A stretch of DNA of 64,000 nucleotides from Campylobacter concisus (lineage in GTDB: Bacteria; Campylobacterota; Campylobacteria; Campylobacterales; Campylobacteraceae): NCBI RefSeq assembly GCF_002913715.1, contig NZ_PPCE01000001.1, positions 124,001 to 188,000 of the forward strand. Direction: 5' to 3'. Below are positions 20,609 to 28,406 of the stretch, in pieces. The stretch's first letter is position 1, and each line of letters begins with the position of its first letter. The notes under the pieces are model-generated. The model saw nothing but the letters and a program-made list of their open reading frames with translations. It did not search any database and was not told the DNA's origin. Made by a program: the position numbers and the translations under genes.

Positions 20609-23050
20609 ATGAAAAGACGAGATTTCATAAAATTTTCTGCACTTGCAGCCACTGCGGCGCAGGCAAACAAGATAGAGGGCGTGACAAAAACCATTTTTGA
20701 CCAAAACAAAACTTTTGGAGCAAATAGATTTGGTCTATTTTGGGCAAATACCAACTCAAACCAAATCGTCTCTGTCGATCCATTTGAGGGCGATAAATTT
20801 CCAAATACAATGAATAATAGTTTGCCAGACCTCATCCAAAATGAAAGTCGCGTACTCTATCCGTACGTAAGAAAAAGCTACTTAAAGGCAAAAGGCGCGG
20901 CAAAAAGTGAGCTTCGTGGCAAAGAAGAATTTGTGCGTGTTAGCTGGGACACAGCACTTGACCTAGCAGCAAAAGCCCTAAAAGAAAATTTTGACAAATA
21001 TGGCCCCGAGAGCATCTACGGCGAGTGCTACTGGTGGGGCGGCAGTGGTAAGATCAGCTGGGGCAGAACTGTTGGTCACAGGATGCTAAAAGTGCTTGGC
21101 GGATATGTTGAAGAGAGCGGTGACTACTCAACAGGTGCTGGTCTTGTCATCATGCCTCACGTTTTAGGCAACAGCGCCGTTTATGACGCTCCGACAAAGT
21201 GGGAGGCCATCGCTAAAAATGCTAAAAACGTTGTATTTTGGGGTACTGACCCGCTTGTAACTGGTCAAATTTCATGGCAACCACCAACACATGATGGTTA
21301 TCTTGGCATTAAAAAGATAAAAGATGCTGGCATTAAAACTTATAGCGTTTGCGTCTTTAAAAACGACACCACAAGATACCTTGGCTCTGAAACTATCATC
21401 GTTCGTCCAAATACCGACGTAGCAATGATGCTTGGTATGTGCCACTATCTTTATGAAAACAAGCTTTATGACGAGGAATTTATCAAAAAATACACAGTTG
21501 GTTTTAATAAATTTAAAGACTATCTGCTTGGCACAACCGACAAAGTGGTAAAAGACGTAAACTGGGCTAGTAAAATTTGTGGTGTAAAAGCTGAAGAGAT
21601 TGCAAAATTTGCAACAGTGCTTGCAAAAGAGCCAAGCACTATTATCGCTGGTAGATCTCTTCAAAGACAAGATCACGGCGAGATGGGCTTTTGGGGTATC
21701 GTAACTCTTAGTGCGATGCTTGGCCATATCGGTAAAGAGGGTCTTGGATTTGAGTTTAACCTCTACTACGGAAACGGCAGCACTGATAAGATAGCACCTG
21801 CTCTAAAAGGTATCAGCACTAGGATAAGCGAGAAATATGAAAACGTAGATGGTGCTCCATGGAAGAAATTTAAAAACGTAACCATCCCATCTTCAAGATC
21901 AATCGAAGCTTTGCAAAATCCTGGCAAAGAGATAGACTATGATGGCTCTAAGATCAAACTTCCACACATGAGAGTGGCTTACATGGCTTCTGGTTCGATG
22001 TTTACAAGACACCAGGACGTAAATAACGCCGTTAAAGCATGGCGTAAATTTGATACTGTAATAACTGCTGAGCCATTTTGGACAAGCACAGCTAAACTAA
22101 GCGATATCGTCTTACCAGTGGCGCTTGAGGTAGAGAGAAATGACATCAACCAAAGCGTCCCATCAAGCGAATACATAGTGGCATACAAACCAGTAGTTGA
22201 GCCAATGGGAGAAAGCAGAAGCGACTACTGGATATGCTCACAAATTTGCAAACGCTGGGGTAGAGAAGAGGTCTTTACTGAGGGTAAAGATGAGCTTGGC
22301 TGGGCAAAAGAATTTTACGCAGATGCGGTGGAACAAGCTAAGGCACTAGATCTTAAAATGCCAAACTTTGATGAGTTTTGGAAAGAGGGCTATGTAAAAT
22401 TTGACAAAGACAATGAAGATACAAAATACTACACAAGACTTAGTGCATTTAGAGAAAATCCACACAAAAATCGCCTTGGCACGCCATCAGGCAAGATAGA
22501 GATCTACTCTCCAACTATTGCTAAATTTGGCTACAAAGACTTTGCTCCACACTTTGCTTGGATCGAGCCGTTTGAGTGGCTTGGTAGTGAAAAAGCTAAG
22601 AAATATCCATTTAGCATCACAACCCCACACTCAAGATATCGCCTCCACTCTCAGCTAAATAACTCAATAATCAGAAACTACGCTGAAGTGAGCGCAAGAG
22701 AGCCTATGTTAATAAATACAAACGACGCTAAGAAAAAAGGCATCGCAACTGGTGATGTAGTGAGAGTCTTTAACGATAGGGGTGAAATTTTAGTAGGAGC
22801 ACTTGTCACTGACATTATCCCAGAGCACGTCATCGCCATCTGCGAGGGCGCATGGTATGATCCTGAAGTGCTAGGTGAAAAGAGCCTTTGTAAGCATGGT
22901 TGCATCAATGTCTTAACACGCGACAAAGGCACGTCTAGCATCGCTCAAAGTAACTGCGGACATACGATACTAGCGGATCTTGAAAAATATAAAGGCGAGA
23001 TCAAACCAATAACTGCGTTTTCTAAACCAAAAATTTTACAATCTTTGTAG
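20609..23050 (+). CDS. Molybdopterin N-/S-oxide reductase (TorA/BisC/TorZ family)
   Basis: An 813-residue bis-MGD enzyme of the DMSO reductase family that reduces TMAO, DMSO or related oxides. The twin-arginine signal begins M-K-R-R-D-F-I-K-F-S-A-L-A-A-T, so it is folded before export. There is no N-terminal Fe-S cysteine cluster, as in TorA/BisC. The Mo ligand is Ser174 in E-S-G-D-Y-S-T-G-A-G. The C-terminal cofactor-binding domain has T-P-H-S-R-Y-R-L-H-S-Q and S-N-C-G-H-T. With the upstream cytochrome it forms a respiratory reductase for oxygen-limited growth. A hairpin terminator follows. Confidence 0.92.
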   Translation: MKRRDFIKFSALAATAAQANKIEGVTKTIFDQNKTFGANRFGLFWANTNSNQIVSVDPFEGDKFPNTMNNSLPDLIQNESRVLYPYVRKSYLKAKGAAKSELRGKEEFVRVSWDTALDLAAKALKENFDKYGPESIYGECYWWGGSGKISWGRTVGHRMLKVLGGYVEESGDYSTGAGLVIMPHVLGNSAVYDAPTKWEAIAKNAKNVVFWGTDPLVTGQISWQPPTHDGYLGIKKIKDAGIKTYSVCVFKNDTTRYLGSETIIVRPNTDVAMMLGMCHYLYENKLYDEEFIKKYTVGFNKFKDYLLGTTDKVVKDVNWASKICGVKAEEIAKFATVLAKEPSTIIAGRSLQRQDHGEMGFWGIVTLSAMLGHIGKEGLGFEFNLYYGNGSTDKIAPALKGISTRISEKYENVDGAPWKKFKNVTIPSSRSIEALQNPGKEIDYDGSKIKLPHMRVAYMASGSMFTRHQDVNNAVKAWRKFDTVITAEPFWTSTAKLSDIVLPVALEVERNDINQSVPSSEYIVAYKPVVEPMGESRSDYWICSQICKRWGREEVFTEGKDELGWAKEFYADAVEQAKALDLKMPNFDEFWKEGYVKFDKDNEDTKYYTRLSAFRENPHKNRLGTPSGKIEIYSPTIAKFGYKDFAPHFAWIEPFEWLGSEKAKKYPFSITTPHSRYRLHSQLNNSIIRNYAEVSAREPMLINTNDAKKKGIATGDVVRVFNDRGEILVGALVTDIIPEHVIAICEGAWYDPEVLGEKSLCKHGCINVLTRDKGTSSIAQSNCGHTILADLEKYKGEIKPITAFSKPKILQSL

Positions 23051-23061
23051 AATTTATATAA

Positions 23062-23088
23062 ATTTAGCCCTCGCTTGGGGGGCTAAAT
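23062..23088 (+). terminator. Intrinsic terminator after the reductase gene
   Basis: 9-bp stem ATTTAGCCC/GGGCTAAAT with a 9-base loop. It lies between the converging ends of the reductase and the binding-protein gene and may serve both strands. Confidence 0.65.
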
Positions 23089-23096
23089 CAAATTTA

Positions 23097-24107
23097 TCAC
23101 TTTGGATCAAGCCCTTTTATTATAAGCTCAAACTGCTCATCACTTAAATCAAAATCAAAAAATTTCTTATAAAATTTTTTCGCCTCATCAAGCAAATTTA
23201 TATCTCCAAAAATTTCTGGATGTATAGTTTTAGCTGCCCATAAAATTTGCAGTGCCCCCTCAGCACCATATCTATCCCAGCTAAAAATTCCATTTGGATT
23301 AGCATATACTTGTTTATTTTTTACAGCCTTTAGCCCTGAAAATCTCTGATCTTTATAAAATTCCTCAACTGATTTTTGTCCATTTTTGTCGCCTATAATG
23401 ACGATATCTGGATCATCTGCTAAGATCTCTTCGCTAGTGATCTCTATCATATTTCCACTCTTTTTAATCACATTTTCACCACCAGCTATCTTTATCCATT
23501 CGTCTATTATGGTATTAGCTCCATCTACTTTTAAGAAATTTGAGCCATTTGCGACGTGTAAAACTTTTGGACGTTTTCTTAATTTGTCTGTTTTTGACTT
23601 TACAAAAGATATTTTTTCGTTTATATATTCATCAAAAATTTTTGCTCTCTTTAATGCGTCACCACCGACTAAATTTGCAGTCAGCAAGATGCTATCACGC
23701 ATCTCATCGTAGTTTGTAAATGACAGATACGCAGCCTTTATGCCTTGCTTTTTAAGCTGCTCGAGATAGTTTTTGTTTGAAACTATGGTGATATCTGGAT
23801 TTAGTTTGATCACCTCTTCGATTTGTATGTCGTTGTTGTTAAACGCAGATGGGATGTTTTTTAAATTCGGATAGACAAGGTTAAACCAAACGTTTTTCTT
23901 GATAGGATCGGTCGTAAGCACCACTTTATCCATGCCGCCAAGCATCAAGATGATTTGATTATTCGCATGCCAAAGAGCAGCGATAGACTTTGCTTCGCCG
24001 TTTAGTTTTATATCGTTTCCTAACAAGTCTTTTAAGACAATTGACTCTTGAGCAAATGTGCATATTTGAGCAAAAAATAGCACTAAAAACATTAAAATTT
24101 TCTTCAT
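23097..24107 (-). CDS. Periplasmic iron/haem/cobalamin-type ABC transporter binding protein
   Basis: A 336-residue class III (FepB/BtuF/HmuT-like) binding protein: signal peptide M-K-K-I-L-M-F-L-V-L-F-F-A-Q-I-C-T-F-A, then two lobes joined by a long helix. Typical segments are N-P-D-I-T-I-V-S-N, P-K-V-L-H-V-A-N-G, D-D-P-D-I-V-I-I-G-D and V-K-N-K-Q-V-Y-A-N-P. No permease or ATPase genes are adjacent. It is divergent from a TonB-dependent receptor, so the two are likely co-regulated for uptake of one siderophore or haem compound. The 160-bp gap between them is very A+T-rich and could hold a Fur site, but I cannot point to one with confidence. Confidence 0.8.
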   Translation of the reverse strand: MKKILMFLVLFFAQICTFAQESIVLKDLLGNDIKLNGEAKSIAALWHANNQIILMLGGMDKVVLTTDPIKKNVWFNLVYPNLKNIPSAFNNNDIQIEEVIKLNPDITIVSNKNYLEQLKKQGIKAAYLSFTNYDEMRDSILLTANLVGGDALKRAKIFDEYINEKISFVKSKTDKLRKRPKVLHVANGSNFLKVDGANTIIDEWIKIAGGENVIKKSGNMIEITSEEILADDPDIVIIGDKNGQKSVEEFYKDQRFSGLKAVKNKQVYANPNGIFSWDRYGAEGALQILWAAKTIHPEIFGDINLLDEAKKFYKKFFDFDLSDEQFELIIKGLDPK

Positions 24108-24269
24108 TTTTAACCTTTATTATTAAATAACTGCTTATTATACATTAAAGTATAAAAATAAAATAATTTAAATATATTTTTTAAATTAATAATAAAAAAT
24201 AAACGAAGTATTAAGGAATCAAGTTGTAACATCTCCGCAAATTTAAATTTTTATCAAAGGAAAAAGTTA

Positions 24270-26448
24270 ATGAGAATCTCATTTATAACGTGTGCGATTT
24301 TGTCATTAAGCACTATAGCAAGTGCGGTTGATCAAACGACACTTGAGACAGTTGAGGTTACAAACTCAGCTGGCGAGGGCATTTCAGACTCAGGTATAGC
24401 GGAGCATTTTTTGCAAAAGGATGCGCTTTTTGGACCACTTATCGATAAAAAGGTCAAAGACATTCCACTACAAATCAACACGGTTACAAATGAGCTAGCA
24501 CAAAATTTAGGCGCGACTGGTCTTGAAGGTGTTTGGAGAACTGTACCAAGTGCTACGGTGAGCTACATGGGCTCAGGCTCTGTCACTCGCCCAGGCACAA
24601 GAGGAATGTATGGTGGCGTTATTGGTAACAATTACTGGGATGGCTTTATGGTTACTGCAACGACTGCTGTGCCGATGATGATCTTTGAAAAGCTTGAAGT
24701 TCAAAATGGCATTTCTGGCTCACTTTACGGCTCACAGCATCCAAGCGGTATCTTTAACTATACTCGCAAATCCCCAGTGCCAAGACAAACTATCGTACGC
24801 GCTGACTGGAGCGAGAAGTCAAATTTTGGCTTGATGCTAGATACATCAGATCGTTTTGAAAAGGTTGGATATAGAGGAATTTTTTACTTTAATGATGGTC
24901 AGGGATTTGTAAAAGATAGCACTAAACGAAGCAAACTTGCAAATTTCTCATTTGACTTTTATCCTATCGATAGACTTACTATTGAGACAAATTTTACCTA
25001 CTACAACTACATCAGATATGGATATGGCGGACGCTTGATGTTCCCCTCAAACAAATGGCGTGGCTAAATTTGATATCCCAGGAGCGATCTCAAATAAGAC
25101 TAAGTATTTAGGACAAACTTGGTCAGGCATGGATCTAGAAAGCTATAATGCTAGTGTTAAATTTAAATACAACATCAACGATAACTGGTACAGCGAGACT
25201 GGATATAACTATCACGTATCAGACCGCTACACAATGGAGCAATCAAACGCTCTAAGTGGCAATAACGGACAAATTTCATCATCTGTACAAAATAAAGGTG
25301 CAAAAGCTCCGAGATTTATCTTGCAAAGCTGGTTTGCTAAAGCTATGGGTAATATCCAAACAGGTAGCATCGAGCACAATCTTGGACTTTCAACATACGG
25401 CTACATATATGAGTCAAAGACTAATGATCCAGGCGCTGGAAATGCAAATCTTGGAACGCAGCAATGGGGAAATTTCCAAAGATATAATAAACCTAACAAC
25501 TTCACAAAATCAGGTGGCTTAAAAAAAGCGATCTACTTTAAAACCTATAACGCCACGTTGGCTGATGATATCAAACTAAGCGATCAGTTTAGCTTCCTAG
25601 GCGCGTTAACTTACACCTGGGTAAATCAAAAAAGCTACGCTAATAAGCCAAACAACACCGACCCAAGAATCCAAGTCGGAAATAACACAGATAAAGAGCT
25701 TACATACTTAGCAGGTCTTACATATAGACCAGTTGATAACACAAGTATCTACTTTACCTACTCAAATAGCATCCAAATCGACGGACTAGTCCCTGCCAAC
25801 TACGATGCAGGTAGGACACTTGTTTATGTAAAACCGATCAAAACAGAGCAATATGAGCTAGGTGCAAAGACGACACTAGGTAGCGTTGATCTATCTACTG
25901 CACTTTTTCAGATCGAAAGGCCACTTTATTATAAAGTTAGCAACGGTGTCTTTGAAAAGCACGGCAAACAAGTTAACCGCGGACTTGAGGCGACAGCTGG
26001 CGGAAAGCTAGGCAACTATGTGAGTGTTTATGGTGGCTTTATGCTGCTTGATGCAAAACTAAGAAATACCTATTTAGAAGCCGCAAGAGATAAATATGTA
26101 GTTGGTGTACCAAAATTTCAGTCAAATTTAGTAGTTGATTTTGCTGTGCCAAATACAAATAAGCTAAATTTTATGACAAACCTTCACTATACAGGCAAAC
26201 GTTATGTTGATGATGCTAACACAAAAAGCGTAGATGGATATTTCACAACCGATCTTGGTGTAAGATATACTAGTAAAACATGGCTAGGTAAGGAGACTAC
26301 GTTTAGATTTAATGTAAATAATATCTTTGATAAAAAATATTTCATCAGTGTAAGACCAGGTGAAAGTGACGGTGCAGGAACTGGCACAACAGATATGTAC
26401 CTAGGCGATGGCAGAAATTTCACAGCTTCGTTTGAGGTTAAATTTTAA
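24270..26448 (+). pseudogene. TonB-dependent siderophore-type receptor split by a one-base frameshift
   Basis: The first frame (24270-25067) has a signal peptide, the plug domain (K-D-I-P-L-Q-I-N-T-V, R-P-G-T-R-G-M-Y-G-G, Y-G-S-Q-H-P-S-G-I-F-N-Y) and the first barrel strands. The second frame, open through 25060-26448, carries the rest of the 22-strand barrel and ends in the outer-membrane phenylalanine (A-S-F-E-V-K-F). Removing one base in 25043-25055 fuses them: from the CCCC run the join reads M-F-P-Q-T-N-G-V-A-K-F, or from the AAA run M-F-P-S-N-N-G-V-A-K-F. The intact protein would be about 725 residues, normal for the ferric-siderophore class. As it stands no complete barrel is made. The cause may be real mutation, slippage at CCCC, or a read error. 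Confidence 0.85.
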
Positions 26449-26457
26449 TATTCTTTA

Positions 26458-26487
26458 ACTGGGTAAGAGTGATCTTGCCCAGTTTTG
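26458..26487 (+). terminator. Intrinsic terminator between convergent genes
   Basis: 11-bp stem ACTGGGTAAGA/TCTTGCCCAGT (one T-G pair) with a GTGA loop, followed by TTTT. It serves the receptor gene and, with A-rich sequence on the other side, possibly the converging YolD-like gene. Confidence 0.8.
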
Positions 26488-26492
26488 CTAGT

Positions 26493-26825
26493 TTAAAAGA
26501 TAGATTCAACTCTCATTTTAACTATCTCCACATCATTTATATCTTCAAATTTGATCCTAGTTTTTACAACCATAAGAGTTTTATTTTTGAAATTTACGTC
26601 AGAGATTAGTCCGCTAGCACTTGTATAGGTGTAGCCGTCATGATAGCTCACATATACTTCATCAGCTGGCTTTAGCTCGCTTATCTTTTTTAAAATTTCA
26701 TCGACTTTGCTTTCATCAAGCTCTAGTTTTTCGCATTTCTCTCGCTCTTTTTGTCGCAAGGCTCGCTCTAAGGTTGAGAGAGGATTAAACGAGCTAAAAA
26801 TTTTTGCTCTATCTTTACTCGCCAC
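26493..26825 (-). CDS. YolD-like protein paired with a Y-family polymerase
   Basis: A 110-residue protein. The N-terminus has F-N-P-L-S-T-L-E-R-A-L-R, then a charged helix, then a small beta domain with D-E-V-Y-V-S-Y-H-D-G-Y-T-Y-T-S-A-S-G. YolD-like proteins are small beta-rich partners encoded next to UvrX/UmuC-type lesion-bypass polymerases, mainly known from Firmicutes. The assignment rests on this fold pattern and on the position: it overlaps the 3' end of the polymerase gene by 11 bp. Probably a regulator or accessory factor of the polymerase (inference). Confidence 0.65.
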   Translation of the reverse strand: MASKDRAKIFSSFNPLSTLERALRQKEREKCEKLELDESKVDEILKKISELKPADEVYVSYHDGYTYTSASGLISDVNFKNKTLMVVKTRIKFEDINDVEIVKMRVESIF

Positions 26826-28077
26826 TTTTGTGCCCTCCGATCTTTTTATTTCTATCTTGCCCAGTGGCTTCTGGCAGTAGATCGATCGCTCTTAAAACCG
26901 AGTTTTTACCAAATTTTTCTTTTATGAGATTTAGGGATTTTAAAACTGCCTTTTCTTTAGTATCATCCTCAAAAAGACTAGAGTGAGCTAGACTCTCTTT
27001 TACTACGTCGTTTGCACTGATGCTAATTTGCCTAATCAGCCCAACATTTTTTATCTTGTTTAAAAGTAGCTCTTCGGCCAAACTCATCAGCACACTTGAG
27101 ATATTTGTTGGTGTCTTAAACCTAATACTTGCACGTTGTAGTGGTTCGAGTTTGTCGGCAAATTTTATATTTATCGTTATTCCACTTGCCATTACTTCTT
27201 TGTTTATCATCCTAAGCGCTAGCCTATCAGCCATCTCTTTTAGTACGACTACCGCCTCACAACGCTCGTAGTCTCTTGGTAAAATTTCAGAGCTAAAGTA
27301 GGATTTTGTGCTTGGTTTGTATGCTTTTATGTCAGCTATTGTCGTTGGCTCTATGCCATTTGCGTGATCTATCGTTATATAGGCATCAACTCCAAAAAAT
27401 TTCTCAAGCAAGCTTCGCGGAGCATTTGCTATATCTTTCATACAAAAAATTCCATGTTTTTCTAGCTTTAGTCTAGTTTGCTTACCGATACGCCAAAAGT
27501 CATCTAGCGGTTGATGCGTCCAAAGACGTTCTTTATAAAGCTGCTCGTCTAAAAATGCAATCCCATCATCACTGTGTTTAGCTAGGATATCAAGGGCGAT
27601 TTTTGCGAGGTATAAATTTGTGCCCATGCCACAGGTGGCCGTCACGCCAGTAGTATTTAAAATTTCATCCATTATCTTTTTGGCTATGGATTTTGCATCG
27701 GTATTATAGAATTTAACATAAGAAGTAAGATCGATAAAGGCCTCATCGATAGAATAGACATAGATATCATCTTTTGAGACATATTTTAGATATATCTCAT
27801 AAATTTTAGCCGCATAGTCGATGTAAAACTGCATTCTAGGAGGTGCAATGATAAATTTTATAGCCTTTGGTATTTCAAAAAGCCTGCATCTATTTTTAAC
27901 ACCTTTAGCTCTAAGGGCTGGACTAACGGCTAGGCAAACACTTCCGTTGCCACGGCTATCGTCAGCCACGACCAGATCGGCTTTAAACGGATCAAGCCCT
28001 CGCTCCACACACTCAACTGAGGCGTAAAATGACTTTAGATCAATGACGGCATAAAATTTTTGTGCTTTGTTTTTCAT
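26815..28077 (-). CDS. Y-family translesion DNA polymerase (UmuC/UvrX/DinB-like)
   Basis: A 420-residue Y-family polymerase. Palm motif A is F-Y-A-V-I-D-L-K-S-F-Y-A-S-V-E (8-22), with D13 as a metal ligand. The second metal site is Y-S-I-D-E-A-F-I-D in the middle of the palm, followed by G-M-G-T-N-L-Y-L-A-K and the helix-hairpin-helix W-R-I-G-K-Q-T-R-L-K-L. The little-finger domain fills the C-terminal 150 residues. No clear clamp-binding pentapeptide was identified. Pairing with the YolD-like gene points to the UvrX/UmuC branch rather than DinB proper. No LexA box can be claimed. Confidence 0.88.
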   Translation of the reverse strand: MKNKAQKFYAVIDLKSFYASVECVERGLDPFKADLVVADDSRGNGSVCLAVSPALRAKGVKNRCRLFEIPKAIKFIIAPPRMQFYIDYAAKIYEIYLKYVSKDDIYVYSIDEAFIDLTSYVKFYNTDAKSIAKKIMDEILNTTGVTATCGMGTNLYLAKIALDILAKHSDDGIAFLDEQLYKERLWTHQPLDDFWRIGKQTRLKLEKHGIFCMKDIANAPRSLLEKFFGVDAYITIDHANGIEPTTIADIKAYKPSTKSYFSSEILPRDYERCEAVVVLKEMADRLALRMINKEVMASGITINIKFADKLEPLQRASIRFKTPTNISSVLMSLAEELLLNKIKNVGLIRQISISANDVVKESLAHSSLFEDDTKEKAVLKSLNLIKEKFGKNSVLRAIDLLPEATGQDRNKKIGGHKSGE

Positions 28078-28406
28078 GGAGTGATTATAGATGAAAATTA
28101 GTAAAAATTCGTTTTTGAAAAATCGATCTTAAGGCTAAAATTTCTAATAAAATTTTTTAGAAACAAAATAAGTAAAATGGATAAATTTTACTATATTTAT
28201 ATACTTTAATAAAAATAGCAATAAATATAATTAAATATATTTTAAATATATAAATTATTTTAATAAATAAAACTTCAATGTAAATTTTAAATAAATAAAT
28301 CCCTATATCTAGGGAAAATATACTTTAAATAATTAAAGATTTCAGCTAATATTTAAATGACATTTATTATTATATTTTTATATTTTACTACTAGAAAGGA
28401 TAGAAA
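28078..28406. other. A+T-rich intergenic region upstream of the autotransporter
   Basis: About 330 bases, extremely A+T-rich (long runs of AAATATA), with no frame or RNA supported. A TTATTATA-type -10 candidate lies near 28366-28373, and AGAAAGGATAG before 28407 is the ribosome binding site. The composition itself is typical of strongly regulated surface-protein promoters. Confidence 0.45.

Noticed and set aside
21272-21727. Minus-strand open frame of 151 codons
   Set aside because: Antisense to the well-supported molybdopterin reductase, with no family features.
23077-23082. Six-G tract as a phase-variation contingency run
   Set aside because: It lies outside coding sequence, in the terminator hairpin after the reductase gene, so a change in length would not shift a frame. 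No long G/C runs were found inside genes.
24108-24269. Fur box between the divergent iron-uptake genes
   Set aside because: The gap is so A+T-rich that weak matches occur by chance. No convincing 19-bp palindrome was seen, although Fur control is plausible.
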